Shown piece by piece: positions 1 through 9,117 of a stretch of DNA of 64,000 nucleotides. The DNA is from Streptomyces flaveolus (GTDB taxonomy: Bacteria; Actinomycetota; Actinomycetes; Streptomycetales; Streptomycetaceae). The notes beneath the pieces are model-generated. The model was not told the DNA's origin, made no database searches, and saw only the letters and a list, made by a program, of their open reading frames with translations. Positions within the stretch are counted from its first letter, which is position 1. The number at the start of each line of letters is the position of its first letter. The stretch is taken from the NCBI RefSeq assembly GCF_000716535.1, contig NZ_JNWV01000022.1, positions 1-64,000 of the forward strand, written 5' to 3'. Made by a program: the position numbers and the translations under genes.

Positions 1-135
1 CCCCAGGGTCAGGTCCAGGACCGTCAGCGACTCCTCCGCGCCCTCGGGACCCACCGGCACCAGGGCCTTGGGGAGGGTGTCGGTGTAGGGGCGCAGACGG
101 CGCCCGGCGCCGGCAGCCAGTACGAGGCCTATCAT
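1..135 (-). CDS. NTP_transferase-type nucleotidyltransferase, N-terminal 45 aa only
   Basis: The visible 45 residues begin MIGLVLAAGAGRRLRPYTD and continue with LPKALVPV. This is the nucleotide-binding signature (LAAGxGxRLxPxTxxxPKxL) of sugar-nucleotide or nucleotidyl transferases, which join a sugar phosphate to an NTP. A GGAGAG ribosome-binding site lies 6 bases before the ATG. The gene runs off the left edge, so substrate and length are unknown. It lies downstream of the RNase E/G gene on the same strand, with a probable terminator between them. Confidence 0.8.
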   Translation of the reverse strand, partial: MIGLVLAAGAGRRLRPYTDTLPKALVPVGPEGAEESLTVLDLTLG

Positions 136-232
136 CGCGGTTTCTCTCCTTTGTTTCAGCTGTGCCGAGGCACTGTACGTCGTGACCCGGCTCGGGCACC
201 CGGGGAGAACTCGCTCCAAGGCCCCGACAAGA

Positions 233-268
233 GGGTGTGGCCCTGCCCGAAGGGACAGGACCACACCC
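233..268 (-). terminator. Hairpin terminator after the RNase E/G gene
   Basis: GGGTGTGG pairs with CCACACCC, continued by CCTG/CAGG across one mismatch. It lies just past the RNase E/G stop codon and before the next gene. There is no U tract, as is usual in Streptomyces. Confidence 0.6.
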
Positions 269-281
269 GGTGGGACGAGGC

Positions 282-3200
282 TCAGTCCTCGTCCGCGGCG
301 GTGGAGACCGTGGTGGTCTTCTTCGCCGTCGACTTCGCGGCGGCCGTCTTGGCGGTCTTCGCCGTCTTCTTGGCCGTCGTCTTCTTGGCGGCCGTCTTCT
401 TGGCCGCGGTCTTCTTGGCGGCCGTCTTCTTCGCCGTGGCCTTCTTGGCCGCCGTCTTGCGGGCGGTCTTCTTGGCCGGCGCGGCCTCCTCGGCGGTCTC
501 CCCGGTCTCCGGAGCCTCGGCGGCCGGGGCCTCGGTGGCCTCCTCCGCCGTGGCCGACGGGACGACCACGACGGCCGCCTCCTCGGGCGCGGTCGGCGCG
601 GTGGCCTTGCGCACCGCGCGGCGGCGCGGACGAGCCGGGGCGGCGGCGCTCACGGCCTCCGCCGGCTTCTCGCCCTCCGCCGGAGCCTCGGCGACCGGAG
701 CGGGCTGCTCCGCCGGGGCCTCCGCGACGGGCGCGGTCTCGGACACCGTCACCACGGCGGCCTCGGCGCCCGCGGGAGAGCCGGCCGGGGCCGACACCTT
801 CCGGGTCGCCCGCCGGCGCGTACGGCCCTTGGGCGCGGCCTCCTCGGCGGCCGGGGCCTCGGCCTGCGGCGCCGGAACCACCTGGTCCTCGGCGGCCACG
901 GGCTCGGCCAGCGCCTCGACGGCCGGCTCCGGCCGCACCGGGAGCGCCGCCGCCTCCTCGGCGGTGACGTCCTGAGCGGTCGGAACCGCGGCCTCCACGG
1001 CCTGCTCGGCCGCGGCGGTCTGCTCGGTCCCGGCGGCCTCGCTCGCAGCGGCCCTCTCGGCCCTGGACGCCCGCCCGGCCTTCTCCGCCTTCGGCGCGCC
1101 CGCCGGAGCGGACACCCGGCGGCTCGCCCGGCGCCGCGAACGGCCACGGGTGGCCGCCGCCTCGGCCTCGGCGACGCTGCTGTACAGCTCCTCGTCGGGC
1201 GCGAACTCGGGTGACGGCAGGGCCACCGGCTCGGCGGCCTCGGCGGCCACCTCCACGGCGGTCTCCACCTCGGGCTCGACGGCCTCGCCGGTCTCCACGG
1301 CCACGGCGGCGGTCTCGTGCACGTGCTCGTGCGCGGGCTCCGGCGCCTCGGCGCCCCGGCCGCGCTTCTTGCGCTTGCCGCCGCCACCGTTGGCGGTCGC
1401 CTGGTCCAGGTGGACGATGACACCGCGCCCGTTGCAGTGGACACAGGTCTCGGAGAACGACTCCAGCAGGCCCTGGCCGACGCGCTTGCGGGTCATCTGG
1501 ACGAGGCCCAGCGAGGTCACTTCCGCGACCTGGTGCTTCGTACGGTCGCGGCCCAGGCACTCCAGCAGGCGGCGCAGCACCAGGTCCCGGTTCGACTCCA
1601 GGACCATGTCGATGAAGTCGATCACGATGATGCCGCCGAGGTCGCGCAGCCGGAGCTGGCGCACGATCTCCTCGGCCGCCTCCAGGTTGTTCCTGGTGAC
1701 CGTCTCCTCCAGGTTGCCGCCCTGGCCCGTGAACTTGCCGGTGTTGACGTCGATGACGACCATCGCCTCGGTCCGGTCGATCACCAGCGAACCGCCGCTG
1801 GGCAGCCAGACCTTGCGGTCCAGCGCCTTGGCGAGCTGCTCGTCGATCCGGTAGGTGGCGAAGACGTCGACCTCGGAGGTCCACCTCGACAGCCGGCCGG
1901 CCAGGTCCGGGGCGACGTGCGAGACGTACCCGTGGATCGTCTGCCAGGCCTCGTCACCGCTGACGATGACCTTGGAGAAGTCCTCGTTGAAGATGTCGCG
2001 CACGACCCGGACGGTCATGTCCGGCTCGCCGTACAGCAGCGTCGGCGCGTTGCCGCCGTTCTTGGCCTTCTTCTGGATGTCCTCCCACTGCGCCTGCAGC
2101 CGCTCGACGTCCCGGCGCAGTTCGTCCTCGCTCGCGCCCTCGGCGGCGGTGCGCACGATGACGCCCGCGTCCTCGGGGACGATCTTCTTGAGGATGGTCT
2201 TCAGCCGGGCCCGCTCGGTGTCGGGCAGCTTGCGGCTGATGCCGGTCATCGAGCCCTCGGGGACGTACACGAGGTAGCGCCCGGGGAGGGAGACCTGGCT
2301 GGTGAGCCGCGCGCCCTTGTGCCCGATCGGGTCCTTCGTGACCTGCACGAGGACGGACTGGCCGGACTTGAGCGCGGACTCGATCCGGCGCGGCCCATTG
2401 GCCATGCCGAGCGCCTCGAAGTTGACCTCACCGGCGTACAGGACCGCGTTGCGGCCCTTGCCGATGTCGATGAAGGCGGCCTCCATCGACGGCAGCACGT
2501 TCTGGACCTTGCCCAGGTAGACGTTGCCGACGTACGAGGTCGACTGCTCCTTGTTGACGTAGTGCTCGACGAGCACACCGTCCTCGAGGACGCCGATCTG
2601 CGTGCGGTCGCCGTGCTGACGGACGACCATCACGCGCTCGACGGCCTCGCGGCGGGCCAGGAACTCGGCCTCGGTGATGATCGGAACACGCCGGCGCCCC
2701 TGCTCACGGCCTTCCCGGCGGCGCTGCTTCTTGGCCTCCAGACGGGTCGAGCCCTTGATGGACTGCACCTCGTCGGACGGCTCGCTGGGCTTGCGCGGCT
2801 CGCGGACCTTGACGACCGTGCGCTCCGGGTCGTCCTCGGACGGCTCGGCGTCCACGGAGGTGTCACCGGCCCGACGGCGGCGGCGACGGCGCCGGCGGCT
2901 GCTGGAGCTGGAGCCACCGGACTCCTCGCCACGCGCCTCCTCGGCGTCCTCTTCCTCCTGCTCGGCGGTGTCCTCGGCGTCCTGCGCGGCCTGCTCGGCG
3001 GCCAGTTCCTCGGCGTCGCCGTCCACGCCCTCGCCGGACTCGCCGTCGGCCGCGTCACCGCGCCGGCGACGGCGTCCGCCACGGCGGCGGCGACGGCGCG
3101 AGCCGGACTCCTCGAAGCCCTCGGCGCCCTCCGTCTCGTCGCCCTCCTCGCCCTCGGCGAGGTCCTCGGCGGCCTCCGGGGCGTCCTCGGCGTCCTCCGG

Positions 3201-4898
3201 CTCCTCGGTCTCGGCGGCGGGCTCGACCGGCCTGCTCTCCTCGGCGGCGGCACCACGGCGGCGCCGGCGCCTGCGGCCACCGGTCTCGACGCGCTCCTCC
3301 GCGTACTCCTCGGTCTCGTCCGCCTCGGGGGCCTCGTCGACCTCGGCGGCCTCGGCAGCCGCCTCGGCGGCGGCCCGCTCCGGGGTCTGGAACTGGGGCT
3401 CGGTGAACACCGGCGCCTGGAAGACGGCGACAGCGGGGCGGGCGGGCCGGCGCGGGGCCTCGGCCTCCTCCGCCTCGGCGGCCCGCGGAGCGGCGAACCC
3501 GGACGCGGCGCGGACGACCCGGCGCCGGGCCCGACGCGGCGCCCCGGCCTCGGCCTCGGCGGGCGGTGCGGGAGCCTGCGGAGCCTGGGCGGGCTGGGTG
3601 GCCGCGGCCGGCTCGGTGGTGTGCGTGGTCGCGGGGACCTCCGGGGTGTGGGTGGCCACCGCGGCCTCGGCCTCTGCGGCGTCCTCGGTGGCAGGGGTGG
3701 TGTCGGGCGCGGACACCCGGCGCGTGGCACGACGGCGGGTACGGCGCGGAGCGGCTTCCTCGGCCACGGGGGCCTCCGGAGCCTCCTCGGCGGCCTTCGG
3801 CTCCGTGGCGGCGGGGACCTCCACGGCCTCCGCTGCCTCCACGGTCTCCACCGCTTCCTCGGCGTCGGGCGTGGTGTCGGGCGCGGACACCCGGCGCGTG
3901 GCACGACGACGGGTACGGCGCGGAGCGGCTTCCTCGGCCACGGGGGCCTCCGGAGCCTCCTCGGCGGCGGGCGCCTCGGACACGGCGGCCTCCGGCTGCG
4001 CGGCCGGAGCGGCGGCGGGGGCCTCCTCGGCACCCGTCGGGGCGCCGGCGGGCGCGGACGCCCGGCGGGTGGCCCGGCGACGCGGACGCGCGGCGGGAGC
4101 GGCTTCCTCGGCGGGGGCGGCGGCCTCCGCGGCGGGTTCCCGCGTGGTCTCGGCCTCGGCGGCGGCCGCCGTGGTGGACGCGGCGGCCGGGACCACGGTC
4201 TCGGCGGCCTCGGCGGACGACGGCGCGCCAGCGGGCGCGGACGCCCGGCGGGCCGCACGACGACGCGGACGCGCGGGAGCGGCCTCCTCGGCGGGCGCGG
4301 TCTCGGCGGCGGGCGCGGTCTCGGCGGCGGGCGCGGTCTCGGCGGCAGCGGCTGCCGTGACCGGGGCCTCGGCGGCCACACCGGACTCGGCGGCACCGGC
4401 GGTCGGCGCCGACACGCTGCGCGTGGCCCGGCGCCGGGTGCGGCGCGGCGCGGCCTCCTCGCCGACGACGACCTCGCCGGCCTCGGGGACGGCGGCGGTC
4501 TTCTCCGGCTCGGCCGGTACGACGGTCTCGGCGGCCTCGCCGGACGCGGGCGAACCGGCGGGCGCGGACGCCCGGCGAGTCGCCCGGCGCCGCGGACGCG
4601 CGGCCGGGGCGGCTTCCTCGGCGGGGGCGGCGGCCTCCGCGGCGGCAACCTCTTCGGTTCCCTCGGCCTCGGTGATCTCGCCGGTCTCGGTGGCCTCGCC
4701 GACGTCCTCGGTCACCTCGGTGACCTCGTCGGTCTCCGCGACCGGTATGGCCGGCACGGTGACCTCCGCGGGCGCCTCCGCCGCCGCGGCGGGCGGGCCC
4801 GCCGGGCGAGAGGCGGCACGGCGACGCCTGCGCGGCGGCAGGGTGTCGCTCGGAGTGTTCAGTTCGGAACCCTCAGTGGGTTCGGTCGGTTCGAGCAT
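282..4898 (-). CDS. rne: Ribonuclease E/G with very large low-complexity arms
   Basis: Endoribonuclease for rRNA maturation and mRNA decay. The catalytic core sits in the middle of a 1538-residue protein, as in Streptomyces RNase ES. It begins with RVPIITEAEFLARREAVERV near residue 740, followed by an S1 RNA-binding domain (SYVGNVYLGKVQNVLPSMEAAF, about 790-830), the metal-binding catalytic motif IDVNTGKFTG near 1050, and the Zn-link-type CVHCNGRG near 1150. Both flanks are Ala/Glu/Pro/Arg-rich repeats built on RRRATRRASAPAG-like units. The C terminus is a histone-H1-like run of AKKTAAKKT repeats likely to bind nucleic acid. The start MLEPTEPTEG has an upstream GGGAGA. A 98-bp direct repeat and an 18-bp tandem repeat within the gene show recent expansion of the N-terminal arm. 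Core function is secure; the role of the arms (scaffold or RNA binding) is inferred. Confidence 0.93.
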   Translation of the reverse strand: MLEPTEPTEGSELNTPSDTLPPRRRRRAASRPAGPPAAAAEAPAEVTVPAIPVAETDEVTEVTEDVGEATETGEITEAEGTEEVAAAEAAAPAEEAAPAARPRRRATRRASAPAGSPASGEAAETVVPAEPEKTAAVPEAGEVVVGEEAAPRRTRRRATRSVSAPTAGAAESGVAAEAPVTAAAAAETAPAAETAPAAETAPAEEAAPARPRRRAARRASAPAGAPSSAEAAETVVPAAASTTAAAAEAETTREPAAEAAAPAEEAAPAARPRRRATRRASAPAGAPTGAEEAPAAAPAAQPEAAVSEAPAAEEAPEAPVAEEAAPRRTRRRATRRVSAPDTTPDAEEAVETVEAAEAVEVPAATEPKAAEEAPEAPVAEEAAPRRTRRRATRRVSAPDTTPATEDAAEAEAAVATHTPEVPATTHTTEPAAATQPAQAPQAPAPPAEAEAGAPRRARRRVVRAASGFAAPRAAEAEEAEAPRRPARPAVAVFQAPVFTEPQFQTPERAAAEAAAEAAEVDEAPEADETEEYAEERVETGGRRRRRRRGAAAEESRPVEPAAETEEPEDAEDAPEAAEDLAEGEEGDETEGAEGFEESGSRRRRRRGGRRRRRGDAADGESGEGVDGDAEELAAEQAAQDAEDTAEQEEEDAEEARGEESGGSSSSSRRRRRRRRRAGDTSVDAEPSEDDPERTVVKVREPRKPSEPSDEVQSIKGSTRLEAKKQRRREGREQGRRRVPIITEAEFLARREAVERVMVVRQHGDRTQIGVLEDGVLVEHYVNKEQSTSYVGNVYLGKVQNVLPSMEAAFIDIGKGRNAVLYAGEVNFEALGMANGPRRIESALKSGQSVLVQVTKDPIGHKGARLTSQVSLPGRYLVYVPEGSMTGISRKLPDTERARLKTILKKIVPEDAGVIVRTAAEGASEDELRRDVERLQAQWEDIQKKAKNGGNAPTLLYGEPDMTVRVVRDIFNEDFSKVIVSGDEAWQTIHGYVSHVAPDLAGRLSRWTSEVDVFATYRIDEQLAKALDRKVWLPSGGSLVIDRTEAMVVIDVNTGKFTGQGGNLEETVTRNNLEAAEEIVRQLRLRDLGGIIVIDFIDMVLESNRDLVLRRLLECLGRDRTKHQVAEVTSLGLVQMTRKRVGQGLLESFSETCVHCNGRGVIVHLDQATANGGGGKRKKRGRGAEAPEPAHEHVHETAAVAVETGEAVEPEVETAVEVAAEAAEPVALPSPEFAPDEELYSSVAEAEAAATRGRSRRRASRRVSAPAGAPKAEKAGRASRAERAAASEAAGTEQTAAAEQAVEAAVPTAQDVTAEEAAALPVRPEPAVEALAEPVAAEDQVVPAPQAEAPAAEEAAPKGRTRRRATRKVSAPAGSPAGAEAAVVTVSETAPVAEAPAEQPAPVAEAPAEGEKPAEAVSAAAPARPRRRAVRKATAPTAPEEAAVVVVPSATAEEATEAPAAEAPETGETAEEAAPAKKTARKTAAKKATAKKTAAKKTAAKKTAAKKTTAKKTAKTAKTAAAKSTAKKTTTVSTAADED
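3697..3968. repeat. 98-bp direct repeat inside the RNase E/G gene
   Basis: Positions 3697-3794 and 3871-3968 are identical except at one base. They are offset by 174 bp, so the duplication keeps the frame. They encode a unit containing RRTRRRATRRVSAPDTTP. Near identity at synonymous sites implies recent duplication or conversion. Confidence 0.85.
4290..4345. repeat. 18-bp tandem repeat inside the RNase E/G gene
   Basis: Three copies of GGCGGGCGCGGTCTCGGC (allowing for phase) encode three successive AETAPA units. It is a slippage-prone minisatellite in the N-terminal arm. Confidence 0.75.
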
Positions 4899-5160
4899 GC
4901 GGGCGTTTCTCCCGTCAGGCTCCCGGGCGCCGCACCTGGTCCGGCACCGGTCCCAAGGGACCGTCCGCCGTTGACGTCCGCGGCCCGCGCGTTGCGCGAT
5001 GGCCGCCGTCCGGGGCGCGGGCGCCGCACGGGAGCACTCTGTGTCCTGTCTCGCCGGTTCCGTACGCCTTGTCGGTACGGCCTGGCGAAAGTCTTCTGGT
5101 CGGTGCGCTGCCCGACCCAGGTGGCTCCCGAGTACGAGGGCGGCGCTACGACGTCCGTCC

Positions 5161-5979
5161 CTACGCGGGACCTTCCGGCGTCGGCGCCGTCGCGGCGGCG
5201 GCCGGCTGGGCCGTCAGGGCCCCGGCAGCCTCGCGGTCGGGCGCGAGCGGGTCGGTCACCGTGCCGGTCTCTTCATCGAACAGCCCCTGCGCCAGCCTGG
5301 TCACCGCTGCGGGGACCGGCGGCGCCAGGTCGGCCACGGCGCGGAGACCGGACAGGACGTCGTCGGGTCGTACGGCAGGCGTCACGTGCCGAACAACCAG
5401 CCGCAGTATCGCACAGGGCTGGTCGGTCGGCCTATCAGCCGGCGCACCGTGCGTCTCCAGGCTCACCACGGCCGGGCGGGCGTCGAAGGTGCGGACGCCG
5501 TTCTTGGTCATCCGCTGCACCTCGACGGCGTCGGCCTTGGCGAAGGCCTGGACCGCGCGCTCGGCGTCGACCGGGTCGACGCCGTCCAGCCGCAGCTCCC
5601 ATACGGAGGCCGTCAGCCGGTCGGCGAGGCCCGAGGTCCGCGCCTCGACCGCCTCGACGACGTCGAGGCCGGCGGGCAGCGACTCGTCGAGGAGGACGCG
5701 CAGGGTCTCGGGATCGCGCGCTTCGGTGAGCGCGATCTCCAGGTACTCCGCCTCACTGCCCGTGCCGGTGGGTGCGGCATTGGCGTACGACACCTTCGGA
5801 TGCGGCGTGAACCCGGCCGAGTAGGCCATGGGCACCTCGGCGCGGCGCAGCGCACGCTCGAAGGCGCGCTGGAAGTCTCGGTGGCTGGTGAACCTCAGGC
5901 GGCCGCGCTTGGTGTAGCGCAGTCGGATGCGCTGCACCGCGGGTGCGGGCGGCGGGCCTTCGGGCTGTCGCTTGCCCAG
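5161..5979 (-). CDS. TIGR03936-type radical-SAM-associated protein (DUF2344)
   Basis: The conserved start region QRIRLRYTKRGRLRFTSHRDFQRAFERAL and the PMAYSAGFTPHPKVSYANA block identify the DUF2344/TIGR03936 family, the partner of the B12-binding radical SAM protein TIGR03960. The two are usually adjacent or fused; biochemical function is unproven, with RNA modification often suspected. Start choice: AAGGA overlaps the stop of the upstream gene and lies 8 bases before a CTG (residues LGKRQPEG), giving 272 aa. A GTG at 5937 (258 aa, beginning VQRIRLRY) is the conservative alternative but has no visible ribosome site. Its usual partner lies about 9 kb away here, at 15109-17085. Confidence 0.85.
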   Translation of the reverse strand: MGKRQPEGPPPAPAVQRIRLRYTKRGRLRFTSHRDFQRAFERALRRAEVPMAYSAGFTPHPKVSYANAAPTGTGSEAEYLEIALTEARDPETLRVLLDESLPAGLDVVEAVEARTSGLADRLTASVWELRLDGVDPVDAERAVQAFAKADAVEVQRMTKNGVRTFDARPAVVSLETHGAPADRPTDQPCAILRLVVRHVTPAVRPDDVLSGLRAVADLAPPVPAAVTRLAQGLFDEETGTVTDPLAPDREAAGALTAQPAAAATAPTPEGPA

Positions 5980-5983
5980 TGTC

Positions 5984-7096
5984 CTAGTCCTTCGTGAGAG
6001 CGGTCGTACTCCTACCAAGAGTACGTGTGTCGCGGGCGGCGGGTTCCCGCCGGTCCACCGCGGCCGGCTGCCGGGGCTCGCCGAACAGCATCCGGCGGAA
6101 GTCCGCGCGGGCCTGCCGCACGGTGTCCCGGGCCGTGGCCAGGGCCTCCCGAGAGACCCGGCCCACCGCGCGCAGGCCCTCGGCGACAGGCCGCAGGACG
6201 GCGTCCCGTACGACGTGTCCGACCGGGGTGAGGACGGTCCGGTACAGCCAGCGCACCGGCTCCACGAAGATCCACCGGAAGAGGGTCCCCAGCGCGCGCC
6301 CGACGGCCAGGGAGATCCGCCCGGCGACCCGCCAGGCGTGTCCGAGGGCCTCCCCCACCTCGCGCGCGACGACCGCGAGGAACCGGCCGACGGGGGCGAG
6401 CACCCAGCGCCACAGCGCGAGCGCCGGCAGCACGAGCAGGACGCGGGCGGTCCAGTACAGGGCCAGACCGGCACCGGTGACGAGCAGTCCCAGCAGCCGT
6501 GCCAGCCCCCGTGCGCACCAGGCGACGGCCCGGCCCACGGGAGCGAGGACCCAGGTGTACAGCCACCGCGCGGGTACGACGAGCAGGTACCGCAGCAGCC
6601 AGGCGACGGCCGTGTACACCCCGGCCCCGAGGGCGGCCAGCACCACGCCGACGCCCTTGAGCAGCCAGGCCACCGCGTGCCCGACCGGGGTCAGCACGCG
6701 CCCGTACACCCACGCGAGCCCGGCGCCGGCCCCGCGCGCCAGCCGGGCGAGGGCGTGGCCGACGGGGGTGAGGACGTGCCGGTGGAGCCACACGGCCGGT
6801 ATGACGAGGAGGACCTTGCCGAGCCGGCCGAGCGCCCAGCCGGCGGGCACCAGGACGTACCGCCACAGGCCCACGAACGGCCACACGAACACCGCCCGGC
6901 CGGCCCACAGCAGGGCCCGTCCGAGCGGCCTGAGCACGGTGTCCCGCAGAAACCGCCCGGTGACGACCAGCGCGTCCCACACCATCCGCACCGGCACGAC
7001 CAGCACCAGGACGACGATCCGCACCGGCAGGCGGACCGCGACGACGAGGCACCCTTCGGGCTGGTGGGACGCGGGCGGCGGCTTCTGGAGGTCCAT
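5984..7096 (-). CDS. Hydrophobic repeat protein with eight VLxPxG modules
   Basis: No recognised family. The 370-aa protein is highly hydrophobic and basic and carries eight related modules at intervals of about 30-45 residues: TVLRPLGRAL, YVLVPAGWAL, HVLTPVGHAL, RVLTPVGHAV, WVLAPVGRAV, WVLAPVGRFL, TVLTPVGHVV and AVLRPVAEGL. Tryptophan-rich hydrophobic stretches lie between them. Each module may be a short membrane-associated helix with a Pro-Gly break. The C-terminal 70 residues are charged and Arg-rich. The stop overlaps the ribosome site of the TIGR03936 gene, so the two are probably co-translated. The ATG has no strong ribosome site, so the start is uncertain. Confidence 0.7.
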   Translation of the reverse strand: MDLQKPPPASHQPEGCLVVAVRLPVRIVVLVLVVPVRMVWDALVVTGRFLRDTVLRPLGRALLWAGRAVFVWPFVGLWRYVLVPAGWALGRLGKVLLVIPAVWLHRHVLTPVGHALARLARGAGAGLAWVYGRVLTPVGHAVAWLLKGVGVVLAALGAGVYTAVAWLLRYLLVVPARWLYTWVLAPVGRAVAWCARGLARLLGLLVTGAGLALYWTARVLLVLPALALWRWVLAPVGRFLAVVAREVGEALGHAWRVAGRISLAVGRALGTLFRWIFVEPVRWLYRTVLTPVGHVVRDAVLRPVAEGLRAVGRVSREALATARDTVRQARADFRRMLFGEPRQPAAVDRREPAARDTRTLGRSTTALTKD

Positions 7097-7133
7097 ACAG
7101 GCGTAGACGCGCCGACCGCCCGTTCGGATCCGG

Positions 7134-7733
7134 TCAGGTCACGCGCGCTTTGTAGGACTCCGGATAGCGTTGCGTGAACTTCACGGCCACGACCAGCAGG
7201 GCGATGGGGACGACCCAGTTGAACCAGTCGTCCTGGGCCGGGTACCGCACGGCCAGCCAGGTGGAGACCGTCATCAGGGCGAAGGCCACGCCCCACAGGG
7301 CCGTCAGCACCCGGTTGATGTGCCGGAAGACGGGCGAGTCCCAGAACTCCCGGGGTGTCTGTTCGCGGGCGTACTGCGCGGTGAAGGGGTCGGTGAGCAG
7401 CGAGCCGAGCGCCACGGCGGCCACCAGCCCGTTCGAGATGACCTGGGCGTACGTCTCCAGCCAGGCGAGTTCCCCGCGGTCGAGGGCCAGCGCCAGGACC
7501 GAGAGGACGGCGAAGAAGACGATGCCGGTCACGTCGAGGACGCGGAGTCTGCCGTGCAGCATGTCCTGCGCCGACAGGACGATCGAGGCGACCAGGGCGG
7601 CGAGGGCCGCGTACTCCCAGGTGCTGGGGCCGGCGACCACGCCGAAGATGATCCACGGGGCGAAGGAGAAGAAGACGCCGCCGGTGCTGACGGGCTTCCT
7701 GACCGGGGTCGTCGTCGCCGTCTGCTGAGCCAT
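7134..7733 (-). CDS. Multi-spanning membrane protein, function unknown
   Basis: 199 aa with about six hydrophobic segments, starting with FFSFAPWIIFGVVAGPSTWEYAALAALVASIVL and ending with a segment before KFTQRYPESYKARVT. I do not recognise a family. The ATG at 7733 (MAQQTATTT) is preferred over an upstream in-frame start because GGGAGG lies 6 bases before it. It lies 37 bp upstream of the VLxPxG repeat gene on the same strand and is divergent from the hydrolase gene. Function unknown; a cytoplasmic-membrane location is inferred from composition. Confidence 0.7.
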   Translation of the reverse strand: MAQQTATTTPVRKPVSTGGVFFSFAPWIIFGVVAGPSTWEYAALAALVASIVLSAQDMLHGRLRVLDVTGIVFFAVLSVLALALDRGELAWLETYAQVISNGLVAAVALGSLLTDPFTAQYAREQTPREFWDSPVFRHINRVLTALWGVAFALMTVSTWLAVRYPAQDDWFNWVVPIALLVVAVKFTQRYPESYKARVT

Positions 7734-7894
7734 GGGAGGCCTCCCGTCGGGTCGCGCGGCCACCCCCGCTTCCTCCTATCGTGCCGCCGGATGGCCGCCC
7801 GGCGCCCGTCGTGCGGTCCCGGCGGAAGACCCCTAGCGTGAACATGCGGTCCGGACGGTGGAGGGGTGCCGCTGCGACCTGCCCGGGAACCGCC

Positions 7895-9100
7895 ATGAAC
7901 TACCGATTCAGCGAGAACGCCCAGTTCGACTACGAGATCCTGATCGCGCTGGGCTCGGCCTGGCGACGGGGCGCCGATGTGGGCGAGGTGCTGGCCACCG
8001 CCTCCGCCGTGGCGGACGGTGACGCGGAGACGTGGTTCGGGGCCTGGACGCGGCTGGCCCGAAGGGTCCGTGAGCAGGCCGACCGCGGCGCGGCCGAGGG
8101 GATGGCGGTGAGCGCGCGGGACGGCTGGCTGCGGGCCGCCGGATATCTCGGCACCGCCCTGGTGGGCGTCGACGCGGTCGCCGGTCCGCAGGAGCGGCTG
8201 GCGGAGGTGTTCCCCGAGCACCGGGCGTGCTTCGACCGCTTCCTGCGGGCCTGGGACCCGCCCGCCGAGCCGGTCTCGATCCCGTACGAGGACACGTCCC
8301 TGCCCGGGTATCTCGTCAGCCCGCCCGGCGCCTCGGGACCGCTGTCCACACTCATCGCCAACAACGGCAGCGACGGCCCGATCAGTTCGGCCTGGACGCT
8401 GCTCGGCGCCCCGGCGGTGGCCCGTGGCCACCGCGTCCTGCTCTTCGACGGCCCGGGCCAGCAGTCGATGCTGTTCGAGCGGGGCGTCACCTTCCGGCCC
8501 GACTGGGAGAAGGTCATCACCCCGGTCGTGGACTTCCTCCTCTCCCGACCCGACGTGGACCCCCGGCGGATCGCCCTGGCGGGCATCAGCCAGGCCGGCT
8601 ACTGGGTGCCGCGCACGCTGGCCTTCGAGCACCGGATCGCCGCCGCGGTCGCCGACCCGGGCGTGGTCCGCGTCGCGGACAGCTGGTGGCGGAACCTCGG
8701 CCCCGACCTGCGCGCCCTGTGGGAGTCCGGTGACCGCGAGGCCTTCGACGGCTACGTCGGGGAGGGGCTGAAGCAGGACCCGGCGCTGGCCGCGACGTGG
8801 CGCTGGCGGGCGAAGCCGTACGGCATCGAGTCGCCGTTCGCCCTGCTGACCGAGGTGTCCCGGTACGACGTCACGCCCGTCGCCGGACGGATCACCACCC
8901 CGCTGCTGATCACCGACCCGGACGGCGAACAGTTCTGGCCGGGCGCCTCACGGGAGTTGTACGACCTCCTGCCCGGGCCGAAGCAGCTCGTGCGCTTCAC
9001 CGAGGAGGAGGGGGCCCATCTGCACTGCGAGCCGATGGGCCGGGCCCTGTTCGAACAGCGGGTCTTCGACTGGCTGGACACGGTCCTGGGCGCGCTCTAG
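7895..9100 (+). CDS. Alpha/beta hydrolase, FrsA / dipeptidyl-peptidase-like fold
   Basis: 401 aa. An N-terminal helical region of about 120 residues precedes a canonical alpha/beta-hydrolase domain. Catalytic residues visible are the nucleophile serine in GISQAG, the acid in LLITDPDGEQFWPG and the histidine in EEGAHLHCEP. The oxyanion region is IANNGSDGP and a strand motif reads LLFDGPGQQSM. This layout resembles the FrsA/2,6-dihydropseudooxynicotine hydrolase group. The start MNYRFSENAQFDYE is where family similarity begins. Substrate unknown; probably cytoplasmic, as no signal peptide is seen. Convergent with the glycosyltransferase gene. Confidence 0.85.
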   Translation: MNYRFSENAQFDYEILIALGSAWRRGADVGEVLATASAVADGDAETWFGAWTRLARRVREQADRGAAEGMAVSARDGWLRAAGYLGTALVGVDAVAGPQERLAEVFPEHRACFDRFLRAWDPPAEPVSIPYEDTSLPGYLVSPPGASGPLSTLIANNGSDGPISSAWTLLGAPAVARGHRVLLFDGPGQQSMLFERGVTFRPDWEKVITPVVDFLLSRPDVDPRRIALAGISQAGYWVPRTLAFEHRIAAAVADPGVVRVADSWWRNLGPDLRALWESGDREAFDGYVGEGLKQDPALAATWRWRAKPYGIESPFALLTEVSRYDVTPVAGRITTPLLITDPDGEQFWPGASRELYDLLPGPKQLVRFTEEEGAHLHCEPMGRALFEQRVFDWLDTVLGAL

Positions 9101-9117
9101 CCCGGTGCCCGGACGCG

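Noticed and set aside
2630..4648. A 672-aa Pro/Arg-rich frame overlapping the RNase E/G gene
   Set aside because: Pure PRP-rich out-of-frame translation of the repeat arm.
5060..5080. CCGTAC/GTACGG hairpin in the RNase E/G leader as an autoregulatory element
   Set aside because: Six base pairs with a 9-base loop are too weak to support a claim without RNA data.
1317..5729. A 1470-aa open frame opposite the RNase E/G gene
   Set aside because: It is the GC-skewed antisense frame of the real gene, Gly/Leu/Arg-rich, with no domain and no ribosome site.
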